The notes below the pieces were generated by a model. That model did no database searches, was not told the origin of the DNA, and was given only the letters and a program-made list of their open reading frames with translations. A stretch of 64,000 bases of DNA from Leucobacter zeae (lineage in GTDB: Bacteria; Actinomycetota; Actinomycetes; Actinomycetales; Microbacteriaceae), in NCBI RefSeq assembly GCF_016758175.1, contig NZ_QYAB01000002.1, forward strand, positions 186,001-250,000, written 5' to 3'. How positions within the stretch are numbered: the first letter of the stretch is position 1; each line of letters begins with the position of its first letter. Positions 42,314 to 50,161 of the stretch are shown here, piece by piece. The translations under genes and the position numbers were made by a program.

Positions 42314-43270
42314 CTAGCGGCCGAGTCGCTGCGCGAGGCCCGCTGCGGCCTCGAGCACGAGCATGGCCGAGAGGCGCACCGTCCGCGCGTCCGCCGTGTC
42401 GGCCGTGGAGTCGACCTCGGCGATGTCGACGCCGCGGACGCGCGGGTCCGCGGCGAGGAGACGCGCGATCGTGCGCAGCTCGTGCGCCTGCAGACCGCCC
42501 GGGATCGACGCGGGGCAGCCCGGCGCCACCGAGCGGTCGCAGACGTCGACGTCGAGATCCACGTGGATCGGGCCTCCGGCCGCTCCGGCCACCTCGAGCG
42601 CCTCGGCCGCGATCTCGCGCAGGGGGCGCTCGTGCAGCTCGTCGCGGTGGATCACCGTGATCCCGAGATCCTTCGCACGCTGCCGGTATGCGCGCGAGTT
42701 GGCGAAGTCGGCGATGCCGATCTGCACGATGCGGCGCGGATCGAGCCCGGCCTCGACGAGCCGGCGCACGGGCGATCCGTTCGAGCGTCCGTCGCGCAGG
42801 TCGTGGTGGGCGTCGAGCGTGATGAGGCCAGCGGTCGCGAGGCGCTCGCCCGCGACTCCGAGCGCTGCGGGGACCGTGAGGGCGTTGTCCCCGCCGAGCG
42901 CCACGACGAGCTCCGAGCGGGCCGCGAGCTCGGCGATCCGCGCCGTCGCGGCGACCTCGCCGTCCTCGGTATCGGGGTCGTCGACGTCGCCAGCGTCGAC
43001 GATGCGCAGGGCGTCGTCGAGCACGAGCTCGTGCTCCGAGCCGCGTTCGCCCGGTGCGCCGGGGGCGACCACGTGGCTCGAGTAGCGGCGGAGCGCTGCG
43101 CGCACGGCGGCGGGCGTCTCGTGCGCGTTCGTGGGGGAGAGCGAGGTGCGCGAGGTGGGCACCCCGATGATGGAGAGGTCCGCCCGCGCGTCGGGCTCGG
43201 GGGTCGCCCAGCCGCCGGTGCGGGGCCAGGAGGGATCGTGGGACAGTGCGGGGGCGGCTTCGGTGCTCAT
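42314..43270 (-). CDS. hutG: Formimidoglutamase (arginase/agmatinase family)
   Basis: 318 residues. The ureohydrolase metal motifs are LDAHHDLRDG (DAHxD) and HVDLDVDVCDRSVAPG (DxDxxD); the first motif is LGGDNALT, so the usual His ligand of GGDH is replaced by Asn. SIPGGLQAHELRTI and AEVDSTADTADARTVRLSA are typical C-terminal blocks. In a hut context it hydrolyses formimidoglutamate to glutamate and formamide. It is divergent from hutH, and two palindromic sites lie between them. Agmatinase is the main alternative but is less likely beside HutH, HutI and HutU. Confidence 0.88.
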   Translation of the reverse strand: MSTEAAPALSHDPSWPRTGGWATPEPDARADLSIIGVPTSRTSLSPTNAHETPAAVRAALRRYSSHVVAPGAPGERGSEHELVLDDALRIVDAGDVDDPDTEDGEVAATARIAELAARSELVVALGGDNALTVPAALGVAGERLATAGLITLDAHHDLRDGRSNGSPVRRLVEAGLDPRRIVQIGIADFANSRAYRQRAKDLGITVIHRDELHERPLREIAAEALEVAGAAGGPIHVDLDVDVCDRSVAPGCPASIPGGLQAHELRTIARLLAADPRVRGVDIAEVDSTADTADARTVRLSAMLVLEAAAGLAQRLGR

Positions 43271-43326
43271 GTCACTCGACGCTAGCAAGCGGCATCGGCG
43301 ATCGGCAGAGGATCGCCGCGCGCTGC

Positions 43327-43342
43327 GTCCGGAATCCCGGAC
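43327..43342. promoter_or_regulatory. Candidate HutR operator 1
   Basis: GTCCGGAATCCCGGAC: 6-bp arms GTCCGG/CCGGAC around AATC, in the hutG-hutH divergent region. Nearly identical sites are at 43385-43400 and 53481-53496. Its plan resembles the IclR-type HutR motif I recall from Corynebacterium (TCTGwwATwCCAGA). Confidence 0.65.
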
Positions 43343-43384
43343 CGTGCGGGCCGATGATCGGAAGCCGGGTCCGCGGACCGAGAT

Positions 43385-43400
43385 GTCCGGTATCCCGGAC
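43385..43400. promoter_or_regulatory. Candidate HutR operator 2
   Basis: GTCCGGTATCCCGGAC, 58 bp from operator 1 (about five and a half helical turns) and 55 bp before the hutH ATG. A further palindrome GGTCCGCGGACC lies between the two. Confidence 0.65.
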
Positions 43401-43454
43401 GACATGCGCTGGCGAGGGGTGCCGCGGGCCGTGCGGATGCGATGTGATCGATGC

Positions 43455-45032
43455 ATGGCTACTCAGACTCCCGCTCCCGTCGTGCTCGGCGCGGCCCCCC
43501 TCACCATCTCCGACGTCGTCTCCGTCGCCCGCGAAAGCGCCCCCGTCGAGGTCTCGGCAGAGGCGCTCGAGCGCGTCGCCGCGAGCCAGCAGGTCATCAG
43601 CGACCTCGCGAACGACACCCGGCCCCACTACGGCGTCTCGACCGGCTTCGGCGCACTCGCCAAGGTCCAGATCCCGGTCGAGAAGCGGCAGCAGCTCCAG
43701 CGCAGCCTCATCCGCTCGCACGCAGCCGGCACGGGCGCGGAGGTCGAGCGCGAGGTCGTGCGCGGCCTCATGCTGCTCCGGCTCAACACCCTCGCCTCGG
43801 GCCGCACCGGCGTGCGCCCCGTCGTGGTCGAGACGTACGCCGCGATCCTCAACGCGGGGATCACGCCGGTCGTGCACGAGTACGGCTCGCTCGGATGCTC
43901 GGGCGACCTCAGCCCGCTCGCCCACTGCGCGATGACGCTCATGGGCGAGGGCGATGTGCGCGTCAGCCGCGACCCGTACGCGGCGCCGGTGCCCGCGGCC
44001 GAAGCCCTCGCCGCAGCCGGCATCGAGCCGATCGTGCTCGCCGAGAAGGAGGGCCTCGCTCTCATCAACGGCACCGACGGCATGCTCGCGATGCTCTGCC
44101 TCGCGCTCAACGACCTCGCCGGTCTGCTGCGCACCGCCGACATCGCCGCCGCAGCGAGCGTCGAAGCGCTCACCGGCACCGACGCCGTCTTCGCCCCCGA
44201 GCTCCACGCGCTCCGCCCGCACCCCGGCCAGGCCGCGTCGGCCGCGAACATGCTGCGGGTGCTCGACGGTTCCGAGCTCGTGCAGCGGCCCCGCGAGGGC
44301 GAGTTCAGCCGGGTGCAGGACGCGTACTCGCTGCGCTGCGCCCCGCAGGTGCACGGCGCCGCTCGCGACACCGTGGATCACGCTGCCCGCGTCGCCGGGG
44401 TCGAGCTCGTCTCGGCGATCGACAATCCGGTCGTGCTGCCCGACGGGCGCGTCGAATCGAACGGCAACTTCCACGGCGCCCCGGTCGCCTATGTGCTCGA
44501 CTTCCTCGCGATCGCCGTGGCCGACCTGGCCTCCATCAGCGAGCGCCGCACCGACCGCTTCCTCGACGTCTCGCGCAGCCACGGCCTCCCGCCGTTCCTC
44601 GCGGCGGACGCGGGCCTCGATTCCGGCCTCATGATCGCCCAGTACACCGCGGCCGGCATCGTCGCCGAGCTGAAGCGCCTCGCCGCTCCCGCGTCCGTCG
44701 ATTCGATCCCGTCTTCCGCGATGCAGGAGGACCACGTCTCCCTCGGCTGGCACGCCGGGCGCAAGCTGCGCCGTGCGATCGACGGGCTCGCGCGCGTGCT
44801 CGGCATCGAGCTGCTCGCCTCGACGCGCGCGCTCGACTTCCGCGCCGAGGCCGGCCTCGGCGCGCCCGCCCCCGCGACCGCAGCGGTGCACGCGCTGTTC
44901 CGCACCCGGATCGACGCCCCCGAGACCGACACGTTCATGTCCCCGACCATCACCTCGGCGCACGAGTTCGTGGCGAGCGGCGCGGTGGTCGACGCGGTCG
45001 AGGAGGCCGTCGGGGGCGCGGCACTGGCCTGA
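43455..45032 (+). CDS. hutH: Histidine ammonia-lyase
   Basis: 525 residues. Converts histidine to urocanate through the autocatalytic MIO cofactor. The MIO tripeptide reads Cys148-Ser149-Gly150 in GSLGCSGDLSPLAH, where the textbook triad is Ala-Ser-Gly; I recall Cys at this place in other actinobacterial HutH. Further blocks: YGVSTGFGALA, LINGTDGMLAML, QDAYSLRCAPQVHGAARDT, NSNGNFH-equivalent ESNGNFHGAPVAY, and SSAMQEDHVSLGWHAGRKL. ATG at 43455 gives the expected length. The 157-bp gap after it holds GGCCGGCGG/CCGCCGGCC-type repeats that could form a terminator. Confidence 0.96.
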   Translation: MATQTPAPVVLGAAPLTISDVVSVARESAPVEVSAEALERVAASQQVISDLANDTRPHYGVSTGFGALAKVQIPVEKRQQLQRSLIRSHAAGTGAEVEREVVRGLMLLRLNTLASGRTGVRPVVVETYAAILNAGITPVVHEYGSLGCSGDLSPLAHCAMTLMGEGDVRVSRDPYAAPVPAAEALAAAGIEPIVLAEKEGLALINGTDGMLAMLCLALNDLAGLLRTADIAAAASVEALTGTDAVFAPELHALRPHPGQAASAANMLRVLDGSELVQRPREGEFSRVQDAYSLRCAPQVHGAARDTVDHAARVAGVELVSAIDNPVVLPDGRVESNGNFHGAPVAYVLDFLAIAVADLASISERRTDRFLDVSRSHGLPPFLAADAGLDSGLMIAQYTAAGIVAELKRLAAPASVDSIPSSAMQEDHVSLGWHAGRKLRRAIDGLARVLGIELLASTRALDFRAEAGLGAPAPATAAVHALFRTRIDAPETDTFMSPTITSAHEFVASGAVVDAVEEAVGGAALA

Positions 45033-45189
45033 TCCGGCCGGCCGGCGGCGGGCCGATGAAGCGCCCGACCGCCGGCGGACCCGGTGGCGGTCGGCCCGAC
45101 GGACCCGGCCCGCCGGCCGCCGCCCCGCCCCGCCCTGCGGGAGTTCAGACGAAGCGGGTGCACGCCCGCCCGGCAGATAGGCTTCGAAC

Positions 45190-45972
45190 ATGGCGAACCC
45201 GAAGGTGCCTGCCGCCGACCAGACCCTGCAGATCCTGAGTCTGCTGGCGTCGTCGCGCGGTCCCATGGCCGCGAGCATGATCGCCGCGCAGCTCGATCTG
45301 CCGCGATCCACCGCATATCACCTCCTCGCGACGCTGCAGGAGCACGGCTTCGTCATGCACCTGCCGGAGGAGCGGCGTTACGGGCTCGGGATCGCGGCGG
45401 TCGAGCTGAGCTCGGCGTATGCGCGCCAGGAGCCCCTCGCGCGGATCGGCCGGCCGCTCATCGCGACGCTCGTCGACCGGCTCGGGGTGAGCGGGCACCT
45501 CGCTGTGCCGCACGGCCGGGACGTGCTGTACGTGATCGAGGAGCGCGCCACCGGCTCGCCTCCGCTCATCACGGATGTCGACGTGCGGCTGCCGATGCAG
45601 CTCACCGCGAGCGGCAGAGCGGTGCTCGCCGCGCTGCCGAAGGCGCAGGTCCGCGCACTGTTCCCCGACCGCGAATCGTTCGTGCACCGGCACGTCGACC
45701 CCGACGGGATCGACCGCTACTCGCGTCTGCGATCGGTGCTCGACGACACGATCACGCGCGGCTACGCGCTCGAGCGGGGCTCGGTGACGGCGGGGCTGTC
45801 GTCGATCGGCGTCCCGGTGCTCGATCACCGGGGGTGGCCGGTCGCCGCGATCGCCGTGACGTTCCCCGAGGAGGCGGTGCCCGCCGAGCGCATGAGCGAC
45901 CTCGCCGACGACGTGCGGCGCACGGCGCAGACCCTCACGAAGCGGATCCACGGCCGCGCCGCGGGTGCGTAG
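45190..45972 (+). CDS. IclR-family regulator (probable HutR)
   Basis: 260 residues. HTH about residues 8-70 (LQILSLLASSRGPMAASMIA, then LDLPRSTAYHLLATLQEHGF), followed by the IclR effector domain: GRDVLYVIEERATGSPPL, LTASGRAVLAALPKAQV, and GLSSIGVPVLDHRGWPVAAI. Hut regulators of the IclR family (HutR) are known in Corynebacterium. The position right after hutH and the three shared palindromes make it the best candidate to control hutG, hutH and hutU. A strong hairpin terminates it at 46012. Confidence 0.9.
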   Translation: MANPKVPAADQTLQILSLLASSRGPMAASMIAAQLDLPRSTAYHLLATLQEHGFVMHLPEERRYGLGIAAVELSSAYARQEPLARIGRPLIATLVDRLGVSGHLAVPHGRDVLYVIEERATGSPPLITDVDVRLPMQLTASGRAVLAALPKAQVRALFPDRESFVHRHVDPDGIDRYSRLRSVLDDTITRGYALERGSVTAGLSSIGVPVLDHRGWPVAAIAVTFPEEAVPAERMSDLADDVRRTAQTLTKRIHGRAAGA

Positions 45973-46011
45973 CCGCGGCGCGATACCCGCCCGAAGTTCC
46001 GCACGACCCCG

Positions 46012-46043
46012 AGAACGCCCCGGCTGCAGAGCCGGGGCGTTCT
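46012..46043 (+). terminator. Terminator hairpin after the IclR gene
   Basis: AGAACGCCCCGGCT (46012-46025) pairs perfectly with AGCCGGGGCGTTCT (46030-46043) around GCAG. It lies 40 bp after the stop; no T-run. Confidence 0.7.
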
Positions 46044-46106
46044 GCCGTCCCGGTGCCGTTCGCCGCGCGATGCTGGTCTCATTTCGTCCATATATGTAGA
46101 CAGAAG

Positions 46107-46126
46107 TCTCGTATCCGAGATAGGCT
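46107..46126 (+). promoter_or_regulatory. NCS1 operon promoter with candidate IclR operator
   Basis: TCTCGTATCCGAGA (46107-46120; arms TCTCG/CGAGA around TATC) runs into a -10-like TAGGCT (46121-46126). A related sequence GTCTTCAATACCAGAC stands before the second IclR gene (49725-49740), so both may bind that regulator. AGACAGAAGTCT just upstream is a further short dyad. Confidence 0.5.
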
Positions 46127-46189
46127 GCCGATGCGTTCGCGGACGGCGTCGTCCCTGAACGCACCGAGCGATACGAACGGAGACGGACG

Positions 46190-47647
46190 ATGACGACCGA
46201 CACCTCAGCTGCAGAGAGTCTGATGACGCGTGAGATCAGAACGATCGAGCGCGTCCCGGAACGCGAGCGGCACGGCAGGCCGAGCAACCAGTTCACGCTG
46301 TGGTTCGGCGTCAACATGCAGATCACGGCGATCGTCGACGGCGCCGTGGCCGTGACCTTCGGAGCCGAAGCGCTGGCGGCGATCATCGGCCTGCTGATCG
46401 GCAACATCATCGGAGGCATCACGATGGCGCTGCATTCGGCCCAGGGTCCGCGCCTCGGACTGCCGCAGATGATCTCGAGCCGCGTGCAGTTCGGCGTGCA
46501 GGGCGCCGCGCTCCCGCTGATCCTCACGATCCTGATGTACCTCGGATTCCAGATGACCGGGGTCGTGCTCTGCGGGCAGGCGATCAACCTCGTGTTCGGA
46601 TGGGACGTCCCGGTCATCGGAATGGTCGTGTTCGGCCTGCTCACGACATTCGTCGCCGTGGTCGGCTATCGGCTCATCCATCTGATCGGACGCATCGCCT
46701 CCGTGATCGGCGCGGTCGGTTTCGGGTACGTCGCCATCCGGCTGTTCCTGGGGCACGACGTGCAGGCGGCCTTCGGGCAGGTCGATTTCAGCGCCGCATC
46801 GTTCATGCTGGCGGTCGCGCTCGCGGCCGGCTGGCAGATGACCTTCGCGCCCTACGTCGCCGACTACTCCCGTTACCTCCCGAGTCGCACCACGGTCCGG
46901 TCCACCTTCTGGACGACCTTCCTCGGATCCGTGATCGGCGCGCAGCTCGCGATGACGCTCGGCGTGCTGATCGCCGGCACACTCGGCGCGGACGCCTTCC
47001 TCGGCAACCAGGTCGGCGCGCTCGGCGAGATCGCGGGCGGCGGCATCGTCGCCACGGTCATCTACATCGTGATCGTGGTCAACAAGCTCTCGGTCAACTC
47101 GTTGAACGCGTACGGCGGGTTCATGTGCATTCTGACGATCATCACCGGTTGGACGAGGCAGCGCCGCGTCTCGCAGACGGTGCGGCCCGGCATCATCGTG
47201 GGCTTCACGCTCGTCGCTCTCACGCTCGCGATCATCGCGAACGAGGTCGGCTTCCTCGGCGTCTTCAAGAACTTCGTGCTCGCACTGCTCTCCGTGTTCG
47301 TGCCCTGGAGCGTCATCAACCTGATCGACTACTACCTGATCTCGAGGGAGCGGGTCGACATTCCGGCCCTCTACGACGCGAGCGGTCCCTACCGGGCCTT
47401 CAACTGGATCGCCATCGGCTGCTACTTCCTCGGGGTCGTCGTGCAATTCCCGTTCATGAACCAGGCGATCTACACCGGGCCGCTGGCGACGGCGATGGGC
47501 GGCGCCGACCTGTCCTGGATCGTCGCCATCGTGGTGACCGCAGCGGTGTACGCCCCGCTCGCCAAGCGCACCCAGTACGTGCCGGATCGGCTCATCACCG
47601 GCGCCGAGAACGATGAGGGCGGACCCGTCGCGGTCGCAGCCCGCTGA
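46190..47647 (+). CDS. NCS1-family permease (cytosine/purine/allantoin type)
   Basis: 485 residues, about 12 helices. NCS1 hallmarks: NQFTLWFGVNMQITAIVDGA near the N-terminus, LIGNIIGGITMALHSAQGPRL, PQMISSRVQFG, then ADYSRYLPSRT in the middle. Family substrates are nucleobases, allantoin, hydantoins and thiamine; this one is CodB/PucI-like without a diagnostic residue I can name. It is followed after 79 bp by the aminotransferase gene. The spacer (47648-47726) carries three copies of a CCGGCCGAACCCC-like repeat. Beside the hut genes, an imidazole- or hydantoin-type compound is a reasonable guess. Confidence 0.87.
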   Translation: MTTDTSAAESLMTREIRTIERVPERERHGRPSNQFTLWFGVNMQITAIVDGAVAVTFGAEALAAIIGLLIGNIIGGITMALHSAQGPRLGLPQMISSRVQFGVQGAALPLILTILMYLGFQMTGVVLCGQAINLVFGWDVPVIGMVVFGLLTTFVAVVGYRLIHLIGRIASVIGAVGFGYVAIRLFLGHDVQAAFGQVDFSAASFMLAVALAAGWQMTFAPYVADYSRYLPSRTTVRSTFWTTFLGSVIGAQLAMTLGVLIAGTLGADAFLGNQVGALGEIAGGGIVATVIYIVIVVNKLSVNSLNAYGGFMCILTIITGWTRQRRVSQTVRPGIIVGFTLVALTLAIIANEVGFLGVFKNFVLALLSVFVPWSVINLIDYYLISRERVDIPALYDASGPYRAFNWIAIGCYFLGVVVQFPFMNQAIYTGPLATAMGGADLSWIVAIVVTAAVYAPLAKRTQYVPDRLITGAENDEGGPVAVAAR

Positions 47648-47726
47648 ACGCGGCCGGCCCCATCCCTGCCAGACGAACCCCTGCCGGCCGAACCCCACCG
47701 GCCGAACCCCTGCAAGGAGCAGACAG

Positions 47727-48839
47727 ATGCACCACGATCACCCCTCGGACGCGCCCGCCGTCCTCGCACCGCGGCCGCGGCCGGAACTCATGGAGCTGCC
47801 CGAGTACCGGGCGGGCAGACCCGCCCCGGTCGTGCGCGGGCTCGCCCCGCTCAAGCTCTCCTCGAACGAGAGCACGCACGATCTCGACGAGGCGACGCGT
47901 TCCGAACTGCTCGCGGGATTCGAATTCAACCGATATCCGGACCCGCTCACGACCGAGCTGCGGGCGAGCATCTCGGAGCGGACCGGAGTCCCGGTCGATC
48001 GGATCGTGACGGAGAGCGGCAGCCTCGGCGCGCTGCGCCTGCTGCTCGATGTGATCGTGCCGCGCGTCGGGGAGCGAGCCGACGTCGTCTACCCGTGGCG
48101 ATCCTTCGAAGCGTATCCGATCCTCACCGAGGTCGCGGGTGCGCGCGGCGTCGCCGTTCCGCTCGGTCCCGCCGGGGCGAACGACCTCGAGGCGATGGCG
48201 GCGGCGATCACCGATCGCACAGCGGCGGTGCTGATCTGCACACCGAACAATCCGACGGGCCCGGTCGTCACATCGGCCGCCTTCGACCGCTTCATGCGGA
48301 GCGTGCCGAGCGATGTGCTCGTCGTCGTGGACGAGGCCTACAGCGAGTTCGTCGACGATCCCGGGGCGCTCGACGGCCTGAGCGCATTCCGCGCCTACCC
48401 GAACGTCGCCGTCATGCGGACGTTCTCGAAGGCGTACGGGCTCGCGGGACTGCGCGTCGGGTACGCCGTCGTCGCGCCGGTGATCGCGGCGGCGATGTGG
48501 CGGGTGCGTCCGACGTTCGCGGTCACGGCGCTCGCCGAGCATGCTGCGGTGCGCGCGCTCGACGACCGCGCCGGGCTCGCCGCGCGCGTCGCGGAAGTGC
48601 GCGCAGGACGGCGGGCGGTGCTCGAAGCGCTGCGAGCGGCCGGGGAGTCCCCGGCGGACTCGCAGTCCAACTTCGTGTGGTTCGAACCGGAGGACCCCGG
48701 CGGGTTCGAGGAGCGCGCGTCCGCAGCCGCGATCTCCGTGCGTCGCCTCGGGTCGGGGATCCGGATCACCATCGGGGACGCCGCGGCGACCGAGCGCGTG
48801 CTCGACGTCATCTCCCGCGAACGGGCCGCGATGCGGTGA
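47727..48839 (+). CDS. Class I/II (HisC-like) PLP aminotransferase
   Basis: 370 residues. PLP Lys ~235 in RTFSKAYGLAGLRVGY; also LSSNESTHDL near the start, ICTPNNPTGPVV, VVVDEAYSEFVDD and the C-terminal Arg in GSGIRITIGDAA. The overall plan is that of histidinol-phosphate or aromatic aminotransferases. No other histidine-biosynthesis gene is near, and the gene is paired with a permease and an IclR regulator, so a catabolic transamination, perhaps of histidine or a related imported amine, is more likely. AAGGAG precedes the start. It is convergent with the IclR gene. Confidence 0.87.
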   Translation: MHHDHPSDAPAVLAPRPRPELMELPEYRAGRPAPVVRGLAPLKLSSNESTHDLDEATRSELLAGFEFNRYPDPLTTELRASISERTGVPVDRIVTESGSLGALRLLLDVIVPRVGERADVVYPWRSFEAYPILTEVAGARGVAVPLGPAGANDLEAMAAAITDRTAAVLICTPNNPTGPVVTSAAFDRFMRSVPSDVLVVVDEAYSEFVDDPGALDGLSAFRAYPNVAVMRTFSKAYGLAGLRVGYAVVAPVIAAAMWRVRPTFAVTALAEHAAVRALDDRAGLAARVAEVRAGRRAVLEALRAAGESPADSQSNFVWFEPEDPGGFEERASAAAISVRRLGSGIRITIGDAAATERVLDVISRERAAMR

Positions 48840-48911
48840 GGGCTCCGGCGACGCCCCGGGATCGGGCGGACCCGCAGCGCGGGAGCTCCGTGATCCCGGT
48901 GCGGTCGTCAC

Positions 48912-49685
48912 TCACGCGGCGGGAGCCCCGAGCGCGGCGGAGAATTCGGCCCCGACCTGGCGGATGCTCTGGCGGAGCTCCTCCTGCTCGGAATCGGAGA
49001 TCGCAGCCGTCATGAACGAGACGCCGATGGCGCCGATCGTGCGGCCCCCGGAGCTGCGGACCGGGCAGGCGATGCAGCTGATTCCCGCGGTCGTTCCTCC
49101 GACTTCCACGGCGAGTCCCGAGGAGCGCACGGCACCGAGCGCGTCGAGGAGCTCAGTCAGATCGCTCGGTCCGGTGCCGGTGCGCGACGGCCAGTCGTAT
49201 CCCGCATAGATCTCAGCGATCCGGGTGTCATCGAGGCCGCCCAGCATCGCCAGACCGACCGCGGTGGTGTGCGCCGGGAGGCGGGAGCCGATCTCGGTCA
49301 CGAGACGAACTCCGTTGGACTGCGGCTCCCGCTTGTCGACGTAGACCGCATCCGTGCCCTGGAGGAGCGCGGTGTGGCTCGTCGCGCCCGTGCGGTCGGT
49401 GAGTCGACGCAGGAACCGGTGCCCCTCCTGCGCGAGCGGGCTGTGGCGCAGGTAGGCCGAGGCGATCTCGAGCACGGCCGTGCCGAGCGACCAGACGCGC
49501 TGCTCCCGGGAATAGTGGACGAAGAACCGGTCCTGCATCACGTTGAGCAGGTGGTGCGTGGTGCTCTTCGGCATCGCGAGCGCATTCGATATCTCCGATG
49601 TCGTCATCGGCGCGCTGCGCTGGGCGAGCACGGTGAGTACGTCGAGCGTGCGCTCGGCCGATTTCACGCGGCTAGAACCGGCCAT
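48912..49685 (-). CDS. Second IclR-family regulator
   Basis: 257 residues. HTH at about 8-70 (SAERTLDVLTVLAQRSAPMT, then LAMPKSTTHHLLNVMQDRFF), effector domain with GTDAVYVDKREPQSNGVRLV and GGTTAGISCIACPVRSSGGR. The start at 49685 gives MAGSSRVKSAERT; the frame is open further up without a ribosome site. It faces the NCS1/aminotransferase operon tail-to-tail and probably regulates it and itself through the paired sites at 46107 and 49725. Confidence 0.88.
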   Translation of the reverse strand: MAGSSRVKSAERTLDVLTVLAQRSAPMTTSEISNALAMPKSTTHHLLNVMQDRFFVHYSREQRVWSLGTAVLEIASAYLRHSPLAQEGHRFLRRLTDRTGATSHTALLQGTDAVYVDKREPQSNGVRLVTEIGSRLPAHTTAVGLAMLGGLDDTRIAEIYAGYDWPSRTGTGPSDLTELLDALGAVRSSGLAVEVGGTTAGISCIACPVRSSGGRTIGAIGVSFMTAAISDSEQEELRQSIRQVGAEFSAALGAPAA

Positions 49686-49724
49686 GGTGTGCGGCCCCCT
49701 TCGAACGGGACTTCCCGGTGCGAA

Positions 49725-49740
49725 GTCTTCAATACCAGAC
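49725..49740 (-). promoter_or_regulatory. Candidate IclR operator before the second IclR gene
   Basis: GTCTTCAATACCAGAC, with arms GTCT/AGAC. It matches 12 of 14 positions of the IclR-type motif TCTGwwATwCCAGA that I recall for Corynebacterium HutR, and partly matches the site at 46107-46120. Confidence 0.45.
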
Positions 49741-49759
49741 CTTAGCGGCTGTCGCCCTC

Positions 49760-50161
49760 TCACGGGTGCCCGACCGCGAGCTGCGCCCCGGGGCCGCGCT
49801 CAGCTCCGCGGCCGCCGGAGCCGCTCGCGAGACCCTCTCCGCGAGCATGCGCACCTGGGCGGTGGCGACGAGCGGAACCCGCGTGGTCGATCAGGTGATC
49901 CCCGCGACCGTAGATCATGCCCGCCTTCGGAATCGTGCAGTCGAGACCGGAGCCCCGCACGAGCTCATCGGCCGCCCACTTCGATTCGCGGTACGCCGAG
50001 CCGCAGTCGGGGCGGGCGCGGAGAAAGCTCAGCATGACGATCCTGCGCACCCCGGCCCGCTGCGCTGCGGCCACCACCGCGGCGGTTCCGGCGACGTGGA
50101 CCCTGGCGGAGGTCTGATCGCCGAGCTCCCGGTTGATGCCGGCGCAGTCGCCGTCGAAGGG
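49760..50161 (-). pseudogene. Remnant of an NAD(P)-binding SDR/NmrA-type epimerase
   Basis: Read directly after the hutI stop codon and in frame with it, this strand encodes DCAGINRELGDQTSARVHVA, then AAQRAGVRRIVMLSFLRARP, YRESKWAADELVRGSGLD and KAGMIYGRGDHLIDHAG, the middle of an atypical (NmrA/SDR_a5-like) epimerase with its YRESK active-site block. The Rossmann N-terminus is missing. After about residue 85 the homology-like sequence continues only in another frame (VPLVATAQVRMLAERVSRA), so there is also a frameshift or deletion. A GTG at 50077 opens 105 codons, but the product would lack the cofactor site. Treated as a decayed fragment. Confidence 0.75.

Noticed and set aside
47727-48839. 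Histidinol-phosphate aminotransferase (hisC)
   Set aside because: No other histidine-biosynthesis gene nearby; the setting with a permease, an IclR regulator and hut genes suggests a catabolic aminotransferase of similar fold.
49760-50161. Transposase or integrase scar as the cause of the hut split
   Set aside because: No insertion-sequence ends, transposase motifs or target duplications were found; only the decayed epimerase fragment.
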